Origin: Pseudooceanicola marinus
Lineage (GTDB): Bacteria; Pseudomonadota; Alphaproteobacteria; Rhodobacterales; Rhodobacteraceae
Length of the DNA: 64,000 nt
NCBI RefSeq assembly: GCF_020177265.1
Contig: NZ_JAIVMC010000001.1
Span: forward strand, 248,001-312,000
Direction of reading: 5' to 3'
The notes under the pieces are model-generated. The model was not told the origin of the DNA and did no database searches. It saw only the letters and a list, made by a program, of their open reading frames with translations. Made by a program: the position numbers and the translations under genes. Of the stretch, positions 36,416-43,826 are shown piece after piece (position 1 is the stretch's first letter; every line of letters begins with the position of its first letter).

Positions 36416-36521
36416 TGCTATTCTAAGCGGGACTTCCGTGCGAACGGGGAAGGGGGCGCTGCCTCCGTCGCGGCATGCCGCGACTCCCCGGGATATTTTT
36501 GGCAAAGAGAAGAGGTGGGCC

Positions 36522-37292
36522 GTGGCCAAGAAACCGACCGGCAAGAACACATCGGGGCGTGGCCAGCGGGATCTGACCGTGAAGGTGAAGACCGCGCGGG
36601 GGCGCAAGCTGTCGTCGACGCGCTGGTTGCAGCGGCAGCTGAACGATCCCTACGTGGCCCGCGCCCGGGCCGAGGGCTATCGCGGGCGCGCGGCCTTCAA
36701 GATCATGGAGCTGGACGACAAGTTCCGCTTTCTCGTGCCCGGTGCGCGAGTGGTCGATCTGGGCTGTGCCCCCGGTGGCTGGATCCAGGTGGCCGTGCCC
36801 CGGATCAATGCCCTGGGCGAGAAGAAGGGCAAGGCCGTGGGCACCATCCTGGGCGTCGACCTGCAGGAGGTCGATCCGATCCCCGGCGCAGAGATCCACG
36901 TCCTCGATTTCATGGCCGATGGTGCCGACGACCAGGTTAAGACCTGGCTGGGGGGCGAGGCCGATGTGGTCATGTCCGACATGGCGGCCTCGTCCTCGGG
37001 GCACAAGCAGACCGATCACCTGCGGATCATCGCGCTTTGCGAGGCGGCCGCCTATCTGTCCTTCGACGTGCTGGCCCCCGGTGGCACCTTCGTCGCCAAG
37101 GTCCTGGCCGGCGGCGCCGAGGGGGATCTGCAGCAGCTGCTGAAGCAGAAGTTCACCAAGGTGCACCACATGAAGCCGCCCTCGTCGCGCTCGGACAGCT
37201 CGGAGAAGTTCGTGGTCGCCACGGGCTTCCGCGGCGGGCGCGTGGCAGAGCCCGAGGAGGACGAGGATCCGGAGGCCGGTCCGCTCGGCTGA
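36522..37292 (+). CDS. rlmE: 23S rRNA (uridine-2552-2'-O)-methyltransferase RlmE (FtsJ/RrmJ)
   Basis: A 256-residue SAM-dependent methyltransferase that modifies U2552 in the ribosomal A loop late in 50S assembly. Catalytic K-D-K-E elements are visible: the first lysine in [10 protein letters not shown], the SAM loop [11 protein letters not shown], Asp in [11 protein letters not shown], and Lys in [12 protein letters not shown]. The basic N-terminal extension ([13 protein letters not shown]) is typical of alphaproteobacterial forms. I chose the GTG at 36522, preceded by AGAGAAGAGG, because the upstream in-frame part is not conserved in style. The acidic C-terminal tail is variable. Confidence 0.94.
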   Translation: MAKKPTGKNTSGRGQRDLTVKVKTARGRKLSSTRWLQRQLNDPYVARARAEGYRGRAAFKIMELDDKFRFLVPGARVVDLGCAPGGWIQVAVPRINALGEKKGKAVGTILGVDLQEVDPIPGAEIHVLDFMADGADDQVKTWLGGEADVVMSDMAASSSGHKQTDHLRIIALCEAAAYLSFDVLAPGGTFVAKVLAGGAEGDLQQLLKQKFTKVHHMKPPSSRSDSSEKFVVATGFRGGRVAEPEEDEDPEAGPLG

Positions 37293-37359
37293 TCCCGACA
37301 AGGGGCGGTTCCCCCGATACCCCACCGTTCCCCGACGGTTCACCATAGGGAGTGATCGG

Positions 37360-37992
37360 ATGACCTTGCAGAACCGGGTGGATCCTTTCGGCACGATCCG
37401 CGCCGTGCCTGCGCGCGGCCAACTGATGGGGAACCGGGGCATCCTGCACGACGACCGGCGTGTCGTGCGGCGTACCCACGCCCACCAGGCCTGGGTCGCC
37501 TGCGCGCTGAGCTACAAGGGGCGTGATCGCAAGCCGCTGATGTGGCCGGGACGCTATACCGAGCTTTTCTTCCTCGATGAGGCGACGGCGCTGGCTTCCG
37601 GGCATCGCCCCTGCGCCACCTGTCGCCGCGATCGGTTCAAGGCCTTCACTGCAGCCTGGAAAGCGGTGCACGGCGGTCCGGAAGAGGGGCGCAGCCTGCC
37701 GCAAACGATCGACCGCGCGTTGCATCGGGCGCGGATCGCGCGGGGCGGCCGGAAGGTGACCTCCGAAGCCAGGGCCGCCGATCTGCCCGACGGGACGATC
37801 ATCGCCCGGGGCGAGGACGCCTTCCTGATCCTGAAGGGATCACTGCACCTCTGGGGGTTCGAGGGGTACGGCGAGGCCCTCCCGCTGGGCGAGGGACCGG
37901 TGACGGTCCTGACCCCGGCGCCGCTGCTGAAGGTCTTGCGCCACGGCTATCGGCCCGAGGTGCACCCCAGCCTCACGGGTGACAACGTCTGA
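37360..37992 (+). CDS. Hypothetical protein with an Ada-like CxxC metal-binding half motif
   Basis: I do not recognise a named family for this 210-residue protein. The segment EATALASGHRPCATCRRDRF (near residues 75-94) closely resembles the second half of the Ada zinc-binding domain, where GFRPCxxCxPD supplies two of the four metal cysteines; the first Cys pair is absent, so a different metal site or dimeric binding is possible. The C-terminal half has many beta-prone stretches and no known motif. AGGGAGTGA precedes the ATG at 37360. It sits alone between rlmE and pdxA. A nucleic-acid role is a guess. Confidence 0.65.
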   Translation: MTLQNRVDPFGTIRAVPARGQLMGNRGILHDDRRVVRRTHAHQAWVACALSYKGRDRKPLMWPGRYTELFFLDEATALASGHRPCATCRRDRFKAFTAAWKAVHGGPEEGRSLPQTIDRALHRARIARGGRKVTSEARAADLPDGTIIARGEDAFLILKGSLHLWGFEGYGEALPLGEGPVTVLTPAPLLKVLRHGYRPEVHPSLTGDNV

Positions 37993-38099
37993 GGGCAGGG
38001 CGCGCGCCGCTTTCGCCCTTTCGGCCACTCACCAGCGAGCTATGGTGTCGGCGCAGGCCCCGTGCCGACCCCGTGCAGTCCCAGCGGAAGGAGCAGACC

Positions 38100-39089
38100 A
38101 TGATCCCCCTTGCCATCACTCTCGGTGATCCCGCCGGAATCGGTCCCGAGATCGCGCTGAAAGCTCTGGCGGGTGCGGGCACCCAGGCCGGTGTCCTGCT
38201 GGGGCAGCGCGCGGTGGCCGAGCGGGCCTTGGCCCTTCTGCCCGGCAGATGGACGCTGCAGGAGATTGAAAGCGCATCGGAGCCCGCCAAGGCCCCCAAC
38301 GCCTTGCGCCTGATCGACACCGGCCCGGCCATCGCGACTCCTTCGCCCTATGGTGCCGTTGCCGCCGAGGCCGGGCAGGCGGCCTATGCCGCGATCCGGC
38401 GTGCCATCGCACTGGCCATGTCGGGGGAGGTCTCTGGCATCGTCACCGCGCCCATCCATAAGGAAGCCCTGAGCGCCGCCGGTGTGCCCTTCCCGGGGCA
38501 TACAGAGATGCTGGCTCATCACGCGGGTGGGGTGCAGGTGGCCATGATGCTGGCCAACGACGAGATCCGCACGGTGCTGGTGACGATTCACGTCTCTCTG
38601 CGTGACGCCGTGGCGTTGGCGGATTTCGATGCCAACCTGCGGGCGATCCGGCTGGCTCATGAGGGCTGTCTTGCCTTCGGCATTGCGCAACCGCGCATCG
38701 CGGTTGCCGGTCTCAACCCCCATGCGGGGGAAGGCGGATTGTTTGGCCGTGAAGAGATCGAGATCATCGCCCCCGCCATTGCCGCAGCACGGGACGAGGG
38801 GATGGAGGTCTCCGGCCCCTGGCCCGGGGATACCGTCTTCATGCAGGCGCGCAAGGGGCAGTTCGACGTCGTCGTCGCGCAATACCATGATCAGGGTCTG
38901 ATCCCGGTGAAGTACATGGGGCTGGAGGAGGGCGTGAACATCACGCTGGGTCTGCCCTTCGTGCGGACCTCCCCCGACCATGGCACCGCCTTCGACATCG
39001 CCGGTACTGGCAAGGCCGATCCACGCTCCATGTCACTGGCGCTGTCGCAGGCGCTTCGTATGGCAGAGGCCCGGCGCCAAGGGGCGTAG
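38100..39089 (+). CDS. pdxA: 4-hydroxythreonine-4-phosphate dehydrogenase PdxA
   Basis: A 329-residue NAD-dependent enzyme of the DXP-dependent pyridoxal-phosphate pathway. Family blocks are TLGDPAGIGPEI at the N-terminus, VTAPIHKEAL, PFPGHTEMLA (metal His), GLNPHAGEGG, HDQGLIPVK (metal His) and RTSPDHGTAFDIAG. The ATG at 38100 with GGAAGGAG upstream gives the usual start. PdxJ and the other pathway genes are not in the window. PdxA2-type paralogues used in other pathways look similar, but this sequence fits the biosynthetic form. Confidence 0.92.
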   Translation: MIPLAITLGDPAGIGPEIALKALAGAGTQAGVLLGQRAVAERALALLPGRWTLQEIESASEPAKAPNALRLIDTGPAIATPSPYGAVAAEAGQAAYAAIRRAIALAMSGEVSGIVTAPIHKEALSAAGVPFPGHTEMLAHHAGGVQVAMMLANDEIRTVLVTIHVSLRDAVALADFDANLRAIRLAHEGCLAFGIAQPRIAVAGLNPHAGEGGLFGREEIEIIAPAIAAARDEGMEVSGPWPGDTVFMQARKGQFDVVVAQYHDQGLIPVKYMGLEEGVNITLGLPFVRTSPDHGTAFDIAGTGKADPRSMSLALSQALRMAEARRQGA

Positions 39090-39120
39090 TTGCAGCGGAT
39101 TTGCGAACCCGATGTGATGG

Positions 39121-39193
39121 TTTGCAAATGCAGGTCTGCGAAGTGTCGTTTGCATAAAGCGATATGCAAATCTCAACTTTGCATTTTGCAAAG
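39121..39193 (+). promoter_or_regulatory. Array of TTTGCAAA-type inverted repeats (candidate operators)
   Basis: Three dyads in 73 bp: palindrome TTTGCAAA at 39121-39128; TTTGCATA-N6-TATGCAAA at 39149-39170 (8-bp perfect arms); CTTTGCA-TTT-TGCAAAG at 39177-39193 (7-bp perfect arms). TTTGCAAA pairs are the known target of PccR/RamB-type short-chain acyl-CoA regulators. The array follows the pdxA stop and lies 330-400 bp before the glycan cassette. Confidence 0.55.
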
Positions 39194-39215
39194 CGGTTAG
39201 GGACATCGTGACTTT

Positions 39216-39250
39216 CCTTGAGCCTTGAGCCTTGAGCCTTGAGCCTTGAG
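39216..39250 (+). repeat. Heptanucleotide tandem repeat CCTTGAG x5
   Basis: Five exact head-to-tail copies of CCTTGAG in non-coding DNA between the operator array and the CtrA-type box. The exact identity of the units suggests recent expansion by slippage. Confidence 0.9.
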
Positions 39251-39295
39251 CCCTCGATGGCCGGACAGATCACCGCACCTGTCGGCGCGGAGCGT

Positions 39296-39311
39296 TTAAC
39301 GGCGATTTAAC
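39296..39311 (+). promoter_or_regulatory. Full CtrA-type binding site
   Basis: TTAA-N7-TTAAC, an exact match to the CtrA consensus spacing, 215 bp before the ATG of the glycan cassette. CtrA sites of this form usually activate or repress motility and surface genes in alphaproteobacteria; the CtrA phosphorelay gene chpT lies 12 kb away. Confidence 0.55.
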
Positions 39312-39331
39312 CAACCTATGCCGAGAGTGAC

Positions 39332-39382
39332 ACCACCGGGCGGTCCACAGGGCGCTGGCCTGTGCCTGCCGTACTCGGTGGT
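39332..39382 (+). repeat. Nested inverted repeats in the leader of the glycan cassette
   Basis: Outer arms ACCACCG / CGGTGGT (39332-39338 and 39376-39382) enclose inner arms CACAGG / CCTGTG (39346-39351 and 39359-39364). If transcribed from the CtrA-box region this would form a two-tier hairpin in the 5' untranslated leader. Confidence 0.45.
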
Positions 39383-39525
39383 CGGAGCGGCCTGAGAAAT
39401 ACGCCCGAGGGCCAAGGCCCGGGGTTGCCTGGGTGAGCTGGTGGCTTGTCTCCGGGCGTGACGTCACCGGGACGCATGCAGGAGAGTGGCCCCTCGGGCC
39501 GTGGCTGGCGAGAGAGGAGAGACAG

Positions 39526-40251
39526 ATGGATCTAGAGACGAGCCTGGGGCGCATTCGGGCGCAACTGAGCGGGATGGAACGGATGACGCGCATCCTGCGG
39601 GCCGAGATCGAGAGCCAGATCAGCGGTTTCGCCCCTGGCACGATGGAACATGAGGAAGAGGTGCCATCGGGCCTCGGCTCGCTCTTTCGCGCGGCTTCAC
39701 CGCTCGCCTCGATGGCTGTCGACCCCTACGGCCACTTCGCGCCCGACGTCTGGATCGGGCTGGACCATGAGACCACGGATGCCGGTGCCACGGTCGCCAT
39801 GAAGGCCCTGCGGCGACCGGGGCCGGGCGGCGAGGGTCGCGGTGTGGCGCGTCTCAGTGTAAATCCCGTGTTCCCGCTGGCGCGCAAGCCGCGCTGGGTC
39901 ACGCTTGAAACCGCCGTCTCGGTCGAGACCCTGCGCCAGGCCCGGGCGCTGCGTATCGACACGATCAGCTTCTTTCAGATCGGCCCTGGCAACACCGCCG
40001 AGATCCCGCGCAGCGTCACCATGAATCTGCGGCTGCATCGCGCCGGCGGCAAGACCTCGGATCACCTGGGCCACCGCATCCCGGTCTCCACCATGCCGTT
40101 CGAGCATGCCGCGCGGGTCTCGCGCGCCACCCTGGCGGAGATTGACCTAAAGGACGTCAGCGAGGCCACGATCATACTCGAACTGCCGCTCGCCGGAAAC
40201 TACACGCTGCACCTCGATCATTTCGCGCTGCTCGCGATCGACGAGGGCTGA
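39526..40251 (+). CDS. Hypothetical protein, first gene of the glycosyltransferase/sulfotransferase cassette
   Basis: I do not recognise this 241-residue protein. The first 35 residues are a predicted coiled coil (heptads around LGRIRAQLSGMERMTRILRA); the rest is beta-rich and ends in YTLHLDHFALLAIDEG, which looks like a beta-sandwich of lectin or carbohydrate-binding type, without firm support. There is no signal peptide. GAGAGGAGAGA precedes the ATG at 39526. Its stop lies 3 bp before the glycosyltransferase ATG, so both are coupled. A role as a partner or scaffold of that enzyme is plausible. Confidence 0.65.
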   Translation: MDLETSLGRIRAQLSGMERMTRILRAEIESQISGFAPGTMEHEEEVPSGLGSLFRAASPLASMAVDPYGHFAPDVWIGLDHETTDAGATVAMKALRRPGPGGEGRGVARLSVNPVFPLARKPRWVTLETAVSVETLRQARALRIDTISFFQIGPGNTAEIPRSVTMNLRLHRAGGKTSDHLGHRIPVSTMPFEHAARVSRATLAEIDLKDVSEATIILELPLAGNYTLHLDHFALLAIDEG

Positions 40252-40254
40252 GCG

Positions 40255-42243
40255 ATGCGCATCCTCTACGTCTCCCGCGAGACGCCCCTGGCGCCGGCCG
40301 GCGGCATCGCGACCTACCTGGAGTACATGGTGCCGGCGATGGAGGCGGCGGGACATGAGGTCTTCCTGTTCTCCTGGACCGAGGCAGACCGGCCGGCCCG
40401 GCCGCTGCGCCATGCCCCCTTCAGGGCCGACCGGGTGCATATCGAGGCCGTGGATCCACGAGAGGTCTGGCGTATCTGCCCGGTGCCGGCGCACAATCTC
40501 TTCCTGTCCACCTGGCTGTCGGACCGCATCGCGGAAAAGGTCCGGGATTGGGACATCGACGTGGTCGAGGCCACGGATTTCCTGGCCCCCTGCCTGACCG
40601 CCTTTCAGGCGATGCAGGCGCGGCGAGGTGCGGCCGACCGGCTCTTCGTCACCTACAATCACGGCCTGATCGAGGATTTCTACGAGGCCGACCAGCTGTC
40701 CCTGACAGCGGCGGCACGGCACAACAACCTCTGCGAACGACAGCAGCTGCGCGGCTCCGACCTGGTGATCGCGCCCTCCCATGCGGCGGCGGCGCGGCTC
40801 TCCAGCTACGGCATATCGGACCGGGTCGAGGTGATCCGCGAACCCTACGTCTTTCGCAGCGACGCCGCCGCTCCCTGGCCGGGACTGCGGGACGAGATCC
40901 AGTACATGGGTCGCCTGGCCCTGTCGAAGGGTATCGACAAGCTGATCTATCTCGCCAATCTGATGCAGGATGTGCACCCGCTGCGCCAGATTCGCCTTGT
41001 GGGCCGGGTGATCGACACGCCGTTCCGCCAGTCCGACATGCGCGCCTATGTGCGCGCCCGCCTGCGACCGGAGCTGCGTGATGCGGTCTTCTTCAGTGAC
41101 TACCTGCCGCGCGAGAAGGCGCTGGACCTGCTGGAGCCGGGGGCGATCTGCCCGCAGCTCGGCTCGGCCGAGACCTTCTCCTACGCCTGTGTCGAGAGCA
41201 TCGACGCCGGCCTTCTGCCGGTGGTGCGCGACGGGACCCCGATGGCGGAGTTCTTCCCCGAGGACATGCTGCACCACTTGCTCGATCCGCGCATGCGGTC
41301 GGTCCGGGGGATGCAGCAGCAGATGGAACGGATGTTGGCCGAGGCCGGGGAGATCTCCGGCCGGGTGCGAGCCCATTGCCGCGAAACACTGGATCCGGCA
41401 CGGATCGCCGAGAACATGGGGCGTTGCTACGACAGGACGCTGGAAGAGAAGCGGGGGCGGCGGCTCTACGGCGCGCCACGCCGCCCGGCCACGCGGGGCG
41501 ACGTTACGGTGCTGATCCCGGCCTACAATCCAGACGCGGAGTTCATGGAGACGGTCGACAGCCTGGCGTGGCAGAAGGGCGGCCCGCCCCGGGTCCTGAT
41601 CTGCGATGACGGCAGTCCCGAGGCCTCCCGCCCCTGGTTCGACTACGCTCGCGCCCTGCTGCCCGAATGTCGGGTGGTCCAGCAGCCGAACGGCGGTCTT
41701 CTGGCGGCGCGCAACACCCTGGCGGAGGCCTGCGAGACCGAGCTGGCGCTGTTTCTGGACACTGATGACGTACTGGCGCCGGATCTGCTGGAACATCTGC
41801 TCGAGGCCTGGAACAGCCACCCCGCGCGCCCCGATGCGATCCTGCCGCAGAGACGCAACTTCGGCGAAAGCGCCGAGCTGGTGCTGAACCATCTGCTGGG
41901 GGATCACCTGCACCTGCTGGAAAACGACTACCGCATGACGGCGCTGATCCCGACGCGCCTCCTGCGCGAGATCGGCTTCGACGCTACGCGCCGCAACGGC
42001 GAGGGGGACGACTGGGCCTTCTGGCTGGAGTTTACCGCGCGCGGCCTGACCGGCGCGCTGCTGCCCGAACAGGGGTTCCTCTATCGCTTCCGCAAGGGAT
42101 CCATGTCCTGGCCCTGGTCGCAGGGACAGAACGCGGGCAGCCGGCAGATGGTGCGGGACGCGGCGCTGGAGATGTGCCGCAACGATCCGCAACAGGCGAT
42201 GACACTGGCGCGGGCGCTCTATGTCGCCGGGGTCAGCCGGTGA
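40255..42243 (+). CDS. Bifunctional GT4-GT2 glycosyltransferase fusion
   Basis: A 662-residue protein with two glycosyltransferase units. Residues 1 to about 395 are GT-B/GT4-like: start RILYVSRETPLAPAGGIATY, acceptor/nucleotide region MGRLALSKGIDKLIYLANL and the AETFSYACVESIDAGLLPV donor loop. Residues about 417-640 are GT-A/GT2-like: TVLIPAYNPD, ICDDGSPE, NGGLLAARNT and the metal motif FLDTDD near residue 500. No membrane segments are seen, so it acts on a cytoplasmic or lipid-linked acceptor. It is coupled to the gene upstream and followed 34 bp later by a sulfotransferase. Sugars and acceptor unknown. Confidence 0.88.
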   Translation: MRILYVSRETPLAPAGGIATYLEYMVPAMEAAGHEVFLFSWTEADRPARPLRHAPFRADRVHIEAVDPREVWRICPVPAHNLFLSTWLSDRIAEKVRDWDIDVVEATDFLAPCLTAFQAMQARRGAADRLFVTYNHGLIEDFYEADQLSLTAAARHNNLCERQQLRGSDLVIAPSHAAAARLSSYGISDRVEVIREPYVFRSDAAAPWPGLRDEIQYMGRLALSKGIDKLIYLANLMQDVHPLRQIRLVGRVIDTPFRQSDMRAYVRARLRPELRDAVFFSDYLPREKALDLLEPGAICPQLGSAETFSYACVESIDAGLLPVVRDGTPMAEFFPEDMLHHLLDPRMRSVRGMQQQMERMLAEAGEISGRVRAHCRETLDPARIAENMGRCYDRTLEEKRGRRLYGAPRRPATRGDVTVLIPAYNPDAEFMETVDSLAWQKGGPPRVLICDDGSPEASRPWFDYARALLPECRVVQQPNGGLLAARNTLAEACETELALFLDTDDVLAPDLLEHLLEAWNSHPARPDAILPQRRNFGESAELVLNHLLGDHLHLLENDYRMTALIPTRLLREIGFDATRRNGEGDDWAFWLEFTARGLTGALLPEQGFLYRFRKGSMSWPWSQGQNAGSRQMVRDAALEMCRNDPQQAMTLARALYVAGVSR

Positions 42244-42277
42244 AGGGCAGGGCGCAGGACAGGAAAGGGCGACGCCG

Positions 42278-43282
42278 ATGGATTTGACAAGAAAGCACAG
42301 AGCCGGAGCGGGTGAGGTATTGCAAGCGGAGAACACGGCGCCCGCACGCCCGTCCCGATCCCCGGCGCAGCAATGGGTGGCGCCGGGGGAGAGCACGTTG
42401 ACGCAGGCCCAGGCCGCGCAGCCGGTGGCAGGGGGACAGACCGCAGGCGTCGTGGCTCCGGAGGTTCAGCCCGCACGGGACGGCGGCGCAGGCCGCGATC
42501 TTGTCTTCATCATCGGGCGCCAACGCAGCGGCACCACCGTCTTCCGCAACCTTCTGGTGCGCGCCGGCGCGATGAATGCCGATGAGATATTTCATGGCGA
42601 TCTGGCGCCGAAGCATCGGTTCTACGCCTACCTGCGCGACCGGATCGCCGAGGAACCGCGCTTTGTTCATCCGCAGACCCACCCCACCGTCTTTCGCCAG
42701 TTCGTGGGCGAGCTGCGGCGGGTCGCCGGCGGGCGGCCGATCGCGCTCGACGTGAAATACTTCGGCCTGAACCTGATCCCCGCGCGCGAGGACGTGGATG
42801 CGCAGTCGCCCTTCCTCATGCGATTCATGCGCGAGCAGGGCGCGCATGTGGTTCATATCGTGCGGCGCAACAAGCTGAGGGTGCATGTGTCGGAGCAGAT
42901 CTCCATCGCCACCGGTCGCTGGTCGGCGGAGAAGGACCATCAGCTGTTGGCGGAAAAGCCACGGCTGGAGCTGGACCCCGAGGAGGTTCTGAACGTCATC
43001 GCCCGGCTGGAGGCTCAGGATGTCCGCGTGGCCCGGATGCTGGCGGCGGGGCCGGGGGCGGCGCGGCTGGACTACGAGGAGATGTTCACGCCCGAGGGCC
43101 TCTTTGCGCCCGCGGTCACGGACCTGGCGGGGCGAATCTTGGCGCCGCTGTCGGTGGATTCGCTGCCCGGAAACCTCAAGATGAACCCGGAACCCCTGTC
43201 TTCGCTGATCGGCAATTTCGACGCCGTGGCGGCGGCCCTGCGCGGCGGTCCGCATGAGTGGATGCTGACAGGACCGGGCTGA
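42278..43282 (+). CDS. Sulfotransferase family protein
   Basis: A 334-residue enzyme expected to transfer sulfate from PAPS to a hydroxyl or amine. The 5'-phosphosulfate loop is IIGRQRSGTTVFRNLL near residues 76-91 and the 3'-phosphate part is VHIVRRNKLRVHVSEQIS; YEEM appears later. The first 70 residues are an unusual low-complexity Ala/Gly/Gln-rich stretch not needed for the fold. The ATG at 42278 has AGGAAAGGG upstream. As last gene of the cassette, it most likely sulfates the product of the GT4-GT2 enzyme; acceptor identity is inference. Confidence 0.85.
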   Translation: MDLTRKHRAGAGEVLQAENTAPARPSRSPAQQWVAPGESTLTQAQAAQPVAGGQTAGVVAPEVQPARDGGAGRDLVFIIGRQRSGTTVFRNLLVRAGAMNADEIFHGDLAPKHRFYAYLRDRIAEEPRFVHPQTHPTVFRQFVGELRRVAGGRPIALDVKYFGLNLIPAREDVDAQSPFLMRFMREQGAHVVHIVRRNKLRVHVSEQISIATGRWSAEKDHQLLAEKPRLELDPEEVLNVIARLEAQDVRVARMLAAGPGAARLDYEEMFTPEGLFAPAVTDLAGRILAPLSVDSLPGNLKMNPEPLSSLIGNFDAVAAALRGGPHEWMLTGPG

Positions 43283-43424
43283 GAGGATCCGGGCCCGGAT
43301 GCACGGCCCACGACCGAAGCGGGCGTCCGGGCGCGTTGCGCGCGCTCGCCAGGGTGATCGTAGGATTGGTCGCGATGCCCGGTTCCTAGGCCCGGCGGGC
43401 CAGACCGAAAAGAACGTGCCGACA

Positions 43425-43438
43425 CCCCCTTGCGGGGG
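43425..43438 (+). terminator. Weak hairpin after the sulfotransferase
   Basis: CCCCC-TTGC-GGGGG followed by CTTT, between the cassette and the opposing tRNA gene. Poor T tract. Confidence 0.4.
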
Positions 43439-43465
43439 CTTTGGGCACTGTTCTCTTGGGAATAG

Positions 43466-43555
43466 TGGCGGAGAGACAGGGATTCGAACCCTGGGACCCC
43501 GTGAAGGGTCAACGGTTTTCGAGACCGCCCCGTTCGACCACTCCGGCACCTCTCC
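43466..43555 (-). tRNA. tRNA-Ser (anticodon CGA)
   Basis: 90-nt cloverleaf on the minus strand: acceptor GGAGAGG / TCTCTCC (one G-T pair), anticodon loop CTCGAAA with anticodon CGA reading UCG, the long variable arm of class II tRNAs, T loop GGTTCGAATCC, discriminator G and an encoded CCA. The long variable arm confirms serine. Confidence 0.97.
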
Positions 43556-43573
43556 GCGGGGGTCGTGGAGGGC

Positions 43574-43602
43574 CGTCTAAAGAGAAATTCCGGGGGGTTC
43601 AA
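43574..43602 (-). promoter_or_regulatory. Candidate promoter of tRNA-Ser
   Basis: TTGAAC, 17-bp spacer, TAGACG on the minus strand, placing the start point roughly 10 nt before the mature 5' end. Confidence 0.5.
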
Positions 43603-43826
43603 GAGGGGTTTTCATCGCCGGAGGGCAGAAATGTCATAAGCTTGGCCGGGAGGGCGCGCCGACGGCCGATGCCGGGGCATGCCGGATCCCGCCGCCCATG
43701 TCTTCGGGGCCTTGTCCTGTGGGCCATCGGCGGATCCCGTCGCGCGCGGGGACGTGACCGCGCCGGCCCTTGAAATTCTTCTCCGTCGGGCCTCATTCTG
43801 AAGAAGACCATATGAGGAGTGACCGG

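Noticed and set aside
39216-39250. CRISPR array
   Set aside because: Repeat units are 7 bp and contiguous, without spacers.
40147-42396. A 749-codon minus-strand frame opposite the glycosyltransferase
   Set aside because: Antisense of a gene with clear GT4 and GT2 motifs; composition is typical of a shadow frame.
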